Shown one piece after another: positions 53,401 through 61,340 of a stretch of DNA of 64,000 nt (its first letter is position 1; each line of letters opens with the position of its first letter). A program made the position numbers and the translations under genes. Location of the stretch: contig NZ_WYDP01000010.1 in the NCBI RefSeq assembly GCF_009904055.1, positions 62,001 through 126,000 of the forward strand, in the 5' to 3' direction. Below the pieces are notes generated by a model, which was not told the origin of the DNA, did no database searches, and saw nothing but the letters and a program-made list of their open reading frames with translations. Origin of the DNA: Rubellimicrobium sp. CFH 75288 (GTDB taxonomy: Bacteria > Pseudomonadota > Alphaproteobacteria > Rhodobacterales > Rhodobacteraceae).

Positions 53401-55732
53401 CCAGGTTTGCGGTGCCCGTCCCGTTGCGGAATGCGGCTTCGGCCGTGCCCGCGATCAGGTCCGTCTCGATCCGGAAGCCTTCCACGACAAAATCTCCCGG
53501 TCCCGTCCGGGCCAGGCGCCCTCCGATCTCTCCCTCGCCGGCCAGGAGCAGATCGAGGGCGTCGATACCGAGAGCCAGATCGCGGGTGACCAGATCGAGC
53601 GCGATGTCGAGGCGAGACAGATCGGCCTCCACCCGGCCTCCGGCCCGGATCGACAGCCCGCCGCTGGGATCGAGTCCGGGCAGGAGGCGGGCCAGCAGAG
53701 GCGCATAATCGGCCGCCTCGTCCAGATCGGCGACGAGCGACAGGGAGACCGGCTCTCCGCCGGCCGCAGGAAGGGTCTGCGCGGCGCGCAGCGCAGCCGT
53801 GGCCCCCGGCAGATCGGCGGTGGCGGCGAGCAGGAGCTGGCCCACGCTGTCGCGCTCGAAGGTTCCCGCGAGACGGCCCGGACCTTCGAGACCGGGCAGC
53901 GACAGGCCCAGATCGGCCACCGCCAGGTCGAACCGGGCGCTGCTCTGGCCGCTGGTGATGTCCGCATCGGCCTCCGCCAGGACCAGCGGCGTCTCGATGC
54001 GCAGCGCGTTCAGGCGCGTTCCCGTCTCGTCGCGGTCGGCGGCCAGGCGCAGCCGCCCCGCCCCGGCGAGGAGGGGGTCGAGTTCGGCGATCCCGAGCCG
54101 CAGGCCGTCCGTGGTCCCGTCGATCGCGACATCGAAGATCCCGTCGAGCGGTCGCACGCCCCCCACCACCGCCAGATCGGCCGCGCCGCCCAGATCGTCG
54201 AGACCGGAGAGGACGGCGAAGCGGCCGAGATCGGCCGCCTGCAGCCGGACGTCGAACGCGATGCGCCCGCCCTCGGCCGGTCCGGCAATGCTGCCCGAGC
54301 CCGCGATCTCGACCCCGGGACCCGAGAGCGTCAACCGCTCCACCCGCAGCGGACCGCCTTCGGGCGGACGCAGCAGGGCGACCTGTCCGGCGATCTCGGA
54401 GCCCAGCGCCTCGGCCAGACCGGCATCGGCGAAGGCAAGGCCGCTGGCGGCATAATCGAGTTCGGCGGTGAAGGCGCCGGGCTCTCCCGCCTCCGGCGGC
54501 CGGATCGTGCCGGAACCGGCCAGCGTGAGGGCGGGCAGGGTCACGCCCTCGCCGGCGAAGTCCTCGAGAACGAAGCTCCCGGTCCATTCGTCGCCGAGCG
54601 CGGCATCGAAGGCGACGTCGAGGGTCACGGAGCGGACCGTGGCGGCGCTGCGCGGCAGGGGCACGGGGGCGCCGTCCTCGCCCGCGATCCGGCCTGCGAG
54701 CGACAGGCGCGTGGGCCAGCCGTCGGGGGCGATCTCGGCCGCCCCGTCGAGCAGGACGGCCGCGCCCGACAGGCCGAGCGAGGTGACGACGACCGAGCCG
54801 TCGCCCCGCCGGATGCCCTTGGCGCGCAGGCGCAGGTCGGGGCCGAAGAAGGCGCCGGCCTCGGGGGCGACGAGGGGGGTGACGTCGCCCGCGATGTCGA
54901 GGCCGAAGGCGCGGGCCTGGAGGTCGCCCTCGGAGGGGACGGCCTGGAGCGCGACCTCGCCCGAGACGCGCGGGGCCCCGTCGGTGGCCAGCGCGACGGT
55001 GGCGCGCCAGTCGTCGATGGGCCCGGTGCCATCCACGCGCAGCGCCACTGACGGCAGGCCCGGCAGGTCGAGCGCGCGCGCGACGATGCCGCCGGGAGCC
55101 TCCTGCAGGTCGAGGTCGAGCGCGAGGATGCGGGTGGCATTGGAGAAGGAGGCGTCGAACAGGAGCCGCCCCTCGCTGCCCTCGAGGATCTGCGCCGCGA
55201 GGCGGGCCTCACCCTCGCCGCCTTCCAGCGTGACGGTGCCGGCGACTTCGAGCGCCACGGCTTCGCCCAGGATCGCCGGGCCCAGTGCGATGCGGTCGGC
55301 GCGCAGTTCGCCGATGCGGACGGAGACGGGCAGGTCCGGGAGCGCGAAGGGCGTGGCCTCGGGGCTGGGCAGGGACGGGTCAGGGATCGGAGGGCGCAGC
55401 ACGTCGATCGAGCCGGCGGTCAGCTCCTCCACCTCGATGCGGCCGGCAAACAGGGCCGACCGGCTCCAGTCGAGCGCGAGGTCGCGAGCGTCGAGCCAGA
55501 TCCCCTCGCCGTCGGCGATGGTCAGCCTCTCGATGGTGGCGCGCGAGGAGAGCGCGCCGGCGAAACCCTGGATGCGCACCTCGCGGGCGGTGTCGCTGAG
55601 CGCGCCCTCGATGAGGCGGGTCAGGAAGCCGCCGTCATCCTCGATGGCCGCCGGGCCCGTCTCCTGGGCAGGAGCGGAACGGGGCGACAGAAGGGCAAGC
55701 GCGGCCAGCGCGCAGATGGGGAGGAACCTCAA
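50429..55732 (-). CDS. tamB: Translocation and assembly module TamB
   Basis: About 1,767 residues, larger than the common TamB length. N-terminal signal/anchor (LRFLPICALAALALLSPRSAPAQ) and AsmA-like repeats through the middle, then the C-terminal DUF490 domain (LSVILEGPADAPEVTFASSPELPQDEVLAQLLFG; FYFERDY at the end). With TamA it assembles outer-membrane proteins, and TamB-like proteins may carry phospholipids across the periplasm. The TTG start overlaps the tamA stop (TTGA); coupling is clear, but the start is not proven. Five internal modules repeat every 507-525 bp. Confidence 0.93.
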   Translation of the reverse strand: MRFLPICALAALALLSPRSAPAQETGPAAIEDDGGFLTRLIEGALSDTAREVRIQGFAGALSSRATIERLTIADGEGIWLDARDLALDWSRSALFAGRIEVEELTAGSIDVLRPPIPDPSLPSPEATPFALPDLPVSVRIGELRADRIALGPAILGEAVALEVAGTVTLEGGEGEARLAAQILEGSEGRLLFDASFSNATRILALDLDLQEAPGGIVARALDLPGLPSVALRVDGTGPIDDWRATVALATDGAPRVSGEVALQAVPSEGDLQARAFGLDIAGDVTPLVAPEAGAFFGPDLRLRAKGIRRGDGSVVVTSLGLSGAAVLLDGAAEIAPDGWPTRLSLAGRIAGEDGAPVPLPRSAATVRSVTLDVAFDAALGDEWTGSFVLEDFAGEGVTLPALTLAGSGTIRPPEAGEPGAFTAELDYAASGLAFADAGLAEALGSEIAGQVALLRPPEGGPLRVERLTLSGPGVEIAGSGSIAGPAEGGRIAFDVRLQAADLGRFAVLSGLDDLGGAADLAVVGGVRPLDGIFDVAIDGTTDGLRLGIAELDPLLAGAGRLRLAADRDETGTRLNALRIETPLVLAEADADITSGQSSARFDLAVADLGLSLPGLEGPGRLAGTFERDSVGQLLLAATADLPGATAALRAAQTLPAAGGEPVSLSLVADLDEAADYAPLLARLLPGLDPSGGLSIRAGGRVEADLSRLDIALDLVTRDLALGIDALDLLLAGEGEIGGRLARTGPGDFVVEGFRIETDLIAGTAEAAFRNGTGTANLDLSLADVAPLLPGLSGPARVTGTASPAPDGAVLLDLAATLPQGEARIDGRLDPARRGVFEGEVALDLPDLAPFAALAGRDLSGAAAATLSGRLLPDLSEFDLSARASTTDLALGLGPLDSLLAGEGRLSGRIARSADGALLAEGVEVETALLSGTADAAFDAAGRGTATLDLALADVAPLLPGLAGPGRLAGTVSPAPDGTLALDLEGAVPGATLALDGTLDPADGLAFAGDAEVVAADLAPWGPLLGRDLGGALTAAASGRVRPDLSELDLAFDARFRDLRLGLPALEPLLAGEGRATGRIARDAAGDLAATLSAQSPLAALAASGRFGATAGEGRFDLRIEQAGVILPGLPGPLTAQGTAARMPDGNLSIVATAGASGAQAVLDATVAPPEAGSAITGTARVSAANLAPFGALAGTGLAGSLEATIAGTLLPDLSSFDLSAQGTATALDPGIPALVPLLAGTGRFDLQIARQDGGPLRIGRLAATFPAFSLSAQGTDETVAFDARLADVALFAPDYPGPATATGTATFGPAGVALDAAVTGPGGIAGRVAGTVGPAGPSLGVTGTVPLGLANPVIEPRRLEGAATLDLRLEGGFAPANLSGTVTTAGARLADPALGVAVTDIAGTATLGGGTAQVQLSGALSAGGTLALAGSVGLVPPFVANLSATGTDLVIRDPALYTALASAQVTVTGPLAGGAAIAGTVLVDNAEIRVPTSGVGALGDLPPVFHIEPSLPVRQTLARADAARPRARDPGGAGAAAPFSLDLLLSAPARVFVRGRGLDAELGGTLRLTGTTAAVVPIGQFSLIRGRFDILGQRFVLTEGSATLQGAFVPFLRLVATTQARSGAQLSVILEGPADAPEVTFASSPELPQDEVLAQLLFGRSLDSITPFQAVQLAAAAAQLAGGGDGVVDRLRGGAGLADLDFTVGEDGGAAVRLGQYLTENIYTDVVVGTEQTTATINLDLTQDLTVRAGVTTAGETTLGIYFERDY
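52084..54150 (-). repeat. Tandem ~170-residue modules within tamB
   Basis: The motif PDLSxFDL followed about 15 residues later by a PLLAGxGR-like sequence recurs at DNA positions 52084, 52591, 53101, 53608 and (weaker) 54133; spacings are 507, 510, 507 and 525 bp. Each unit also contains a DLAPF/LAPW segment and an ALADVAPLLPGL segment. This is a protein-level duplication of AsmA-like modules, still recognisable at DNA level. Confidence 0.7.
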
Positions 55733-57546
55733 AACGCCTGTCCTATGCCGATATAGAGCTGCAGGCGGCCAAAGGCGTCGTCGCCCGTAGCCGGGGTTGC
55801 GAGGTCGACGCGGATCGGGCCGACAAAGGTATCGTAGCGCCCGCCGAGACCGACGCCCGCATGCCACTCGCCGTCCTCCCAGGGCAGCGCACCGGGCGCG
55901 ACAAGGCCCGCATCGGCAAAGGCCACGGCGCCGATCCGTTCGGTGACATCCACCCGCGCCTCGAGCTGGAGGCCGGCGAGCGACGCGCCCCCCGTCACGA
56001 CGGAGGTGCCGTCCACGACCCGCTCGACCCCCAGCGAGCGGAAGGGCTGGCCGCGCACCGTTCCCCCGCCTCCCGAGAAGAACTTGAAGTCGGCAGGGGC
56101 ATCCTCGGGGCGGCTTCCCAGGAGGCTGCCGAGCTGGGCGCGTCCCGCCACGGTCACGCGCTCGCCCAGGGCGCGGTAGGCGCGCGCATCGGCATAAAGG
56201 CGCGCCCCGTCGCTGCCCGCACCGGCCACCGTCACGAAAGGCGTCGCGCGCGCGTCGAGGAACGTTCCCGCACGCGCGTCGCGCGGATCGTCGCGCCGGT
56301 CCCAGACAGCCCCCAGCGGCAGCGTGAGCAGCGTGTAGTCGCGGGTGCGGGCGGCCGTCCGTTCGCGGGCCGCGAGCACCCCCACGGCAGCCGTCAGCGT
56401 CAGGTCGTCGGTCGCATAGCGGGTGATGCCCACATCGAAGGTGAACTGGTCGAGCAGGAACGCCTCCTCGTCCTCGCGCGACAGGCGCGTGGCGAAGGTG
56501 AGGTCGGTATCCGGCCCGAAGGTCGCCGGCCGGGCCAGGCTGACCCCGAGGGCGTAGTCGATCCCGCCGCCCGCAAGGCCCAGCGTCTCGCCCTCGATGT
56601 TGGCCACCTGCCCTTCCACGCGCAGCCGCTCGGCCCCGCCCAGAAGATTGCGGTGCAGCCAGAAGGCATTGGCCGAAAGCCCGCGCTCCGAACTGATCTC
56701 GGCGCCGAAGCCGAAGCGGCGGGGCAGCGATTCCGTGACCTGGATGCGGATGGGAACGCTGCCGGGCGGGCTTTCCGCCTCGGGGACCTCGACGAGCGCC
56801 ACGGCGTCGAAGGCCCCGGTCCGGCGCAGGCGCGCGGCGGCCCTTTCGAGATCGAGCGGGTCGAAGACCTGACCGGTCGGCACGCCGGCGATCGCGCGGA
56901 TGCGCTCCTCCCGGACGCGCGCGGCGCCGCTGACCGCCACGGGCCCGAAGGCGAGGCGGGCACCCGGAGCGATGGTCACCGCGGCATCGAGCCGCGTCTG
57001 CGGATGGATGGCCACGATCTCCTGGTCGGCGACGGCGGCGCGGGCATGGCCTTGCGCGCGCCAGCCTTCGACCGCCTCCGTGGCCGCGTCGCGGACAAGA
57101 CCCGAAAGGGCCGGTTCACCGGGAGCGAACCCCGTCGGCAGGTCGGTGTCCGGTGCCAGCGGGCCGATGGACGTCCGGCCGAAGGTGAAGAGCGGGCCGG
57201 GATCGACCGCCAGGATCACGCGCGACAGCACGGCCGGCGCTTCGAGCGGCTGGATCGCGTCCGCCTCGCGGCCGTCGAGCGTGATGGAGATCGTGCCGCC
57301 GTAATGTCCCTGCGCATAGAGGGCGGTCAGCAGGCGCCGATAGTCGGCCCGCGCGGCCGCGACAATGTCCTGCGGCACCGCTTCCGGGTCGTCGGCCGCA
57401 GCAAGCGTGAGCGAGGCGGCGCGCAGGGCGCGCTCCACCGCGCCGGACGTGCCCGGCGGCACCACGAGCGACACCTCCTGGGCCGGCAGCGGAAGGGCGG
57501 AGACCAGCAGGGCGGCAAGTCCCGCGAAATGGGGGCGGCGAAGCAT
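55729..57546 (-). CDS. tamA: Translocation and assembly module TamA (Omp85)
   Basis: 605 residues. Signal peptide (MLRRPHFAGLAALLVSALPLPAQE), POTRA domains (about 30-270), then an Omp85 barrel (about 290-605) with FGFGAEISSERGLSANAFWLHRN, the loop motif VRGQPFRSLG, and a final strand RLQLYIGIGQAF ending in Phe, as needed for Bam recognition. GGGAGG lies before the ATG. The stop overlaps the tamB start. Confidence 0.95.
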   Translation of the reverse strand: MLRRPHFAGLAALLVSALPLPAQEVSLVVPPGTSGAVERALRAASLTLAAADDPEAVPQDIVAAARADYRRLLTALYAQGHYGGTISITLDGREADAIQPLEAPAVLSRVILAVDPGPLFTFGRTSIGPLAPDTDLPTGFAPGEPALSGLVRDAATEAVEGWRAQGHARAAVADQEIVAIHPQTRLDAAVTIAPGARLAFGPVAVSGAARVREERIRAIAGVPTGQVFDPLDLERAAARLRRTGAFDAVALVEVPEAESPPGSVPIRIQVTESLPRRFGFGAEISSERGLSANAFWLHRNLLGGAERLRVEGQVANIEGETLGLAGGGIDYALGVSLARPATFGPDTDLTFATRLSREDEEAFLLDQFTFDVGITRYATDDLTLTAAVGVLAARERTAARTRDYTLLTLPLGAVWDRRDDPRDARAGTFLDARATPFVTVAGAGSDGARLYADARAYRALGERVTVAGRAQLGSLLGSRPEDAPADFKFFSGGGGTVRGQPFRSLGVERVVDGTSVVTGGASLAGLQLEARVDVTERIGAVAFADAGLVAPGALPWEDGEWHAGVGLGGRYDTFVGPIRVDLATPATGDDAFGRLQLYIGIGQAF

Positions 57547-57717
57547 CGATCCTCCCGTCGGCCGGCTTGGGCGGGCGGGCCGAGCCTAGGCTGCCGGAGC
57601 GGCCGAGGGGAAGTCCCGGAGCGTTCTTCGTGAACGGCATGCGGACTTTCCGCCGATGGGGCTTGCGCCGCGTTCGTCCTGCCTGCATGGGCCGGCGGCG
57701 TCAGTCCGGAGAGCGCG

Positions 57718-58098
57718 ATGCCGCCATCGTCCCGCCCCTCGTCCATTCGCCGGCTCGAACCCACAGGACGCCTGTCGCAGGCCGTGGTCTGGCGCGGGCT
57801 GGTCCGGATCTCGGGACAGGTTGCCGGCGAGAGGCCGCCTGCGGACATCGAGGCGCAGACGCGCCTCGTCCTCGAGCGGCTCGATACGCGGTTGGCCGAG
57901 GCCGGGACGGACCGGCTTCATCTGCTGTCGGCCGAGGTGTTCCTGGCGGACATGGCCGACTTCGCGGCCATGAACCGCGTCTGGGAAGCGTGGATCGACC
58001 CGCAGGCCCAGCCCGCCCGCATCACCGTGCAGACTCCGATGACCCGGCCGGACTGGCGCGTGGCCGTTGCGGCCTGGGCCGTCCTGCCGGAGCGCTAG
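57718..58098 (+). CDS. RidA (YjgF/YER057c) family protein
   Basis: 126 residues. SQAVVWRGLVRISGQVA, LLSAEVFLADMADFAAMNRVWEAW and the C-terminal TRPDWRVAVAAWAVLP are consistent with the RidA trimer family; the usual catalytic Arg is not obvious in the C-terminal segment (an Arg-x-Ala pattern replaces RxxVEV), so imine deaminase activity is uncertain. It is divergent from tamA and convergent on the MBL gene, overlapping its end by 4 bp. Confidence 0.8.
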   Translation: MPPSSRPSSIRRLEPTGRLSQAVVWRGLVRISGQVAGERPPADIEAQTRLVLERLDTRLAEAGTDRLHLLSAEVFLADMADFAAMNRVWEAWIDPQAQPARITVQTPMTRPDWRVAVAAWAVLPER

Positions 58099-58883
58099 GG
58101 CGCCTCGGCCCGGATTCCGCCGGCTGTCCGGACCAGCCGCGCCAGTCCCGCCGGCTCCAGATGCGCCCCGGCGAGAAGCAGGCCCTCGTCGGCGGCGCGG
58201 GCGAGCAGGGCGCGGCGCGTGCGGCGCGCGACCAGGGGATCGGTGTCCCAGACGAGGCCCCGGTCCGGGTCGGGGACCTGCCAGGCGGCACGGTGAAGGA
58301 TGTCGCCTGCGAAGAGCACCCCACCGCCCGGGCCCTGCCACAGGAAGGCGAGGTGACCCGGCCGGTGGCCGGGGGCCGGCAGGGCCGAGACGCCGCCTCC
58401 CAGATCGGCCGGCGCCTTGATCCGCCGGAGGCGGTAGGGGGCGAGCGCGCGGGCGGCCCAGTCCGCCACCCGGGCCGCGTCCGCGTCGTGCCCGTCCGGT
58501 GCGCCGGGGCCCAGCCAGTCCGCCCATTCCCTGTGCGACAGCACGATCTCGGCGCCGGGAAAGCGGGGGCGGCCCTGGGCATCGGTCAGTCCGCCCACAT
58601 GATCGGGGTGCAGGTGGGTGAGCAGCACGCGCGCGACGCGGGCGGGATCGAAGGCGCCGCGCAGCGGGCGCAGCCATCCGGCCCCGGCGCCGAGCAGCGG
58701 GCCGGCCCCGGCATCGACGAGCCAGCATTCCGGGCCGAGGTCGAGGGCGAAGGCGAAGACGGGGACGCGGGAGTCGAGGTGCGGCGGCATCCCGCTTGCG
58801 GCGCGCACGGCGTCCGGCAGGGCGAAGTGGCCGTCGAGCAGGACGGCCAGCCCGTCGGGGGGATCTTGACGGACATCCAGCAT
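58095..58883 (-). CDS. MBL-fold metallohydrolase
   Basis: About 262 residues. The HxHxDH motif is present as THLHPDHVGG, with VLSHREW and the later PGHRPGHLAFLW and FAGDILHRAAWQV segments (His/Asp metal ligands). Similar to lactonase/quorum-quenching-type MBL enzymes, but substrate unknown. Start uncertain: ATG at 58883 (chosen) leaves a 20-bp gap to the divergent gene; ATG at 58904 or GTG at 58919 would lengthen it by 7 or 12 residues and cross the operator. No Shine-Dalgarno is seen. Confidence 0.85.
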   Translation of the reverse strand: MLDVRQDPPDGLAVLLDGHFALPDAVRAASGMPPHLDSRVPVFAFALDLGPECWLVDAGAGPLLGAGAGWLRPLRGAFDPARVARVLLTHLHPDHVGGLTDAQGRPRFPGAEIVLSHREWADWLGPGAPDGHDADAARVADWAARALAPYRLRRIKAPADLGGGVSALPAPGHRPGHLAFLWQGPGGGVLFAGDILHRAAWQVPDPDRGLVWDTDPLVARRTRRALLARAADEGLLLAGAHLEPAGLARLVRTAGGIRAEAP

Positions 58884-58904
58884 TGGATGATTGTATCCAA
58901 TCAT
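58882..58904. promoter_or_regulatory. Two overlapping inverted repeats before the E1 operon
   Basis: ATTGGAT-N6-ATCCAAT (58882-58901) and ATGATTG-TATC-CAATCAT (58887-58904), both with perfect 7-bp arms, fill the gap between the MBL gene and the VOC-E1 operon. The TTGTATCCAA core resembles operators bound by FadR-type GntR regulators. Both sets of start codons lie within or beside it. Confidence 0.65.
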
Positions 58905-59358
58905 GCAGGAGCGGTCCACCAGTCCGGAAGCATGTGCGGGGGCGCGCCTGCTGCACCTGTCGCTAGCCGTGGATGACCTGTCGGCCGCCGAGGCCTTCCT
59001 GGCCCGGACGCTGGGCTACCGGCGCACCTTTGGCGCCAACGGCCTGGGCGAGGCCATCGGGCGCCTGACGGGGGCGGCGGGGCTGGATTGCGACCTGGTC
59101 CAGATGGTCCGGCCCGGCGACGACGCGGTCCTCGAACTGGTCGCGTTCCGGCCGCCCCCGCCCCGGGGCCCGGCGCCGCCCGCGCATCTGGCCTTTGGCG
59201 TGGCCGACCTGGACGCGGCGCTGGAGCAGATGAGGGCAGCAGGGGCGCGGGCGCTGGGAGAGGTGGTGAGCTTTGCCGAGGGGCGCGCGGTCTATCTGGC
59301 CATCCCCGGGGGCGCCACGATCGAGCTGGAGGAGATCGGCGGGGAGGGGGCGCCGTGA
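58903..59358 (+). CDS. VOC (glyoxalase-like) family protein
   Basis: 151 residues. Two beta-alpha-beta-beta-beta modules: LLHLSLAVDDLSAAEAFLARTLGYRR and PPAHLAFGVADLDAALEQMRAAG, with the metal-ligand candidates His and Glu (FDLQMV, TIELEEIG at the end). Likely a small lyase, epimerase or binding protein for the operon substrate. The ATG at 58903 lacks a clear Shine-Dalgarno, and overlaps the operator, so a leaderless mRNA is possible; TTG 58891 is an alternative. The stop overlaps the E1 alpha start (GTGA). Confidence 0.75.
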   Translation: MQERSTSPEACAGARLLHLSLAVDDLSAAEAFLARTLGYRRTFGANGLGEAIGRLTGAAGLDCDLVQMVRPGDDAVLELVAFRPPPPRGPAPPAHLAFGVADLDAALEQMRAAGARALGEVVSFAEGRAVYLAIPGGATIELEEIGGEGAP

Positions 59359-60317
59359 GACCGAACGATCCCCGCATCCTTCGCCACCGGCGGATGCTGG
59401 AGATGCGGGCCTTCGACGAGGCCTGCCTGGAGGCGCTGCGGCGGGGCGAGATCCACGGCGAGCTGCATACCGGCATCAACCAGGAGGCGATCGGCGCCGC
59501 CATGGCCGAGTCGCTGCGCCCCGGCGACGCGGTCGTCTCGACCCACCGCAACCACTTCCACGCGCTGGCCAAGGGGGTGCCCGCGCGCGCGCTTCTGGCC
59601 GAGATCCTCGAGCGGGAGACGGGCCTGTGCCGGGGCCGGGGCGGGCACATGCACCCGTTCCACCCGCCCACGAACTTCTCGGCCACGGGGATCGTCGGCG
59701 CCTCGCTGCCCGTCGCGCTGGGCTATGCGCAGGCCTTCCGGCTGCGGGGCGAGGATCACGTGGCCGTGGGCGTGACGGGGGATGGCGGGTCGCATACGGG
59801 GGCGTTCCACGAGACGCTGGTGATCGCGGGGGCGCGGCGGCTGCCGCTGGTCGTGCTGGTGGAGAACAACGCGCTGGCGATCTCGGTCGGGTTCGGCGAC
59901 GTCTCGCCCACGGCGACGGTGGCCGAGCGGGCGGGCGCCTGGGGCGCGCGCGGGATGCTGGTGGACGGGACCGACGTGGACGCCACGGCCGAGGCATTCG
60001 CGGCCGCGATGGAGCAGGCGCGCGGCGGGGGCGGGCCCGTCCTGCTGGAGGCGACCTGCACGCGCGCGCGGGGGCATTTCGAGGGCGACCCCGACACCTA
60101 CCGCACACGCGAGGAGAAGCGCCGCCTGCGCGAGGAGCGCGACCCGATCGCGCTGCACCGCGCGCGACTGCTGGCCGAGGGGGTGGGGGCCGACGCGCTC
60201 GACCGCATGGCGGCGGAGGTGCGCGCGGAGACGGCGCGGCTTCTGGAGGCGGTGCGGGCCGATCCCCTGCCCGACCCGGCCGGGGCGGCGCTCTACTTGT
60301 GGGCGGAGGAGGCATGA
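59355..60317 (+). CDS. Thiamine-diphosphate dehydrogenase E1 alpha subunit
   Basis: 320 residues. E1 alpha of the pyruvate/acetoin/branched-chain type: LRHRRMLEMRAFDEACLEAL, GELHTGINQEAIGAAMAESL, GRGGHMHPFHPPTNFSATG, and the ThDP motif GDGGSHTGAFHETLVIAGARRLPLVVLVENN. The size fits AcoA-type E1. The GTG overlaps the VOC stop, and the E1 beta start overlaps its own stop (ATGA). E2 and E3 components are not in the window, so the physiological reaction cannot be fixed: acetoin cleavage or another 2-oxo acid. Confidence 0.88.
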   Translation: MRPNDPRILRHRRMLEMRAFDEACLEALRRGEIHGELHTGINQEAIGAAMAESLRPGDAVVSTHRNHFHALAKGVPARALLAEILERETGLCRGRGGHMHPFHPPTNFSATGIVGASLPVALGYAQAFRLRGEDHVAVGVTGDGGSHTGAFHETLVIAGARRLPLVVLVENNALAISVGFGDVSPTATVAERAGAWGARGMLVDGTDVDATAEAFAAAMEQARGGGGPVLLEATCTRARGHFEGDPDTYRTREEKRRLREERDPIALHRARLLAEGVGADALDRMAAEVRAETARLLEAVRADPLPDPAGAALYLWAEEA

Positions 60318-61339
60318 GGGACGAGCCGTCGCCCGGGACGCGCGCGGCGCTGCCGATCCCGGCGCTGATCGCCGAGGCCCTGGCGGGCGAGATGGCGCGC
60401 GATCCTTCCGTGCTGCTGCTGGGCGAGGATGTGGGGCGGCTGGGCGGGGTGTTCGGCGCCTCGCGCGGGCTGCTCGAGCGGTTCGGCCCCGACCGGGTCA
60501 TGGACATGCCCATCGCCGAGATGGCCTTCACGGGCATGGGGGTGGGGCTGGCCATGGCGGGGATGCGCCCCGTCGTAGAGATCATGTTCGCCGACTTCGT
60601 GGGCGTGTGCCTCGAGCAGATGGTCAACGCGGCGGCCAAGATCCCCTTCATGTCGGGGGGCCGGCAGCGCGTGCCCGTCGTGTTCAAGACCGCCGGGGGG
60701 TGCATCGGCTCGGCCGCGCAGCATTCGCAATGCCTGTGGGGGCTGTTCGGGCACCTGCCGGGGATGAAGGTGGTCGTCCCCTCCTCGCCCATGGACCACA
60801 AGGGGCTGATGGCGGCGGCGATCCGCTGCGACGACCCGGTCCTGTTCGTCGAGCACAAGCGCCTCCTGCTGTCGAAGGCGCGCGATTCGCTGCAGGGCGC
60901 GGAGGTGCCCGAGGGGGAGGTCGTCACCCCCATCGGGCGGGCGCGGGTCGCGCGGGCTGGCGGGGACGTGACGGTGGCGACCCTGTCGCTGGGGGTGGAG
61001 CACGCGCTGCGCGCGGCCGCGGAGGTGGCGCCCGAGGGGATCGGGGCGGAGGTGATCGACCTGCGATCGGTCGTGCCGCTGGACATGGAGACGGTCTGCG
61101 CCTCGGTCGCGCGGACGGGGCGGCTGCTGGTGGTGGATGAGGACTACCTGTCCTTCGGCCTCTCGGGCGAGGTCGTGGCGCGCTGCCTGGAGGCGCTGGG
61201 GCCGGGCGCGCTGCGGCAGGTGGGGCGGCTCGCCGTGCCGGACGTGCCGATCCCCGCCGCGCTGCCGCTGGAGCGGGCGGTGCTGCCGGGGCCCGAGGCG
61301 ATCGCCGCGCGGCTGCGGGCGATGGCGGTGGGGGCCTGA
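60314..61339 (+). CDS. Thiamine-diphosphate dehydrogenase E1 beta subunit
   Basis: 341 residues. Transketolase-like E1 beta: LLLGEDVGRLGGVFGASRGLLERFG, DMPIAEMAFTGMGVGLAMAGMRPVVEIMF, the QHSQCLWGLFGHLPGMKVVVPSSP loop, and DDPVLFVEHKRLLL; C-terminal EVIDLRSVVPLDMETV binds the lipoyl-E2. It is paired with the E1 alpha gene, and followed after 1 bp by the SDR gene. Confidence 0.9.
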   Translation: MRDEPSPGTRAALPIPALIAEALAGEMARDPSVLLLGEDVGRLGGVFGASRGLLERFGPDRVMDMPIAEMAFTGMGVGLAMAGMRPVVEIMFADFVGVCLEQMVNAAAKIPFMSGGRQRVPVVFKTAGGCIGSAAQHSQCLWGLFGHLPGMKVVVPSSPMDHKGLMAAAIRCDDPVLFVEHKRLLLSKARDSLQGAEVPEGEVVTPIGRARVARAGGDVTVATLSLGVEHALRAAAEVAPEGIGAEVIDLRSVVPLDMETVCASVARTGRLLVVDEDYLSFGLSGEVVARCLEALGPGALRQVGRLAVPDVPIPAALPLERAVLPGPEAIAARLRAMAVGA

Positions 61340-61340
61340 G

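Noticed and set aside
55861-57633. A 590-codon plus-strand frame antisense to tamA
   Set aside because: Low-complexity Arg/Gly-rich product; tamA on the other strand has a signal peptide, POTRA and barrel motifs.
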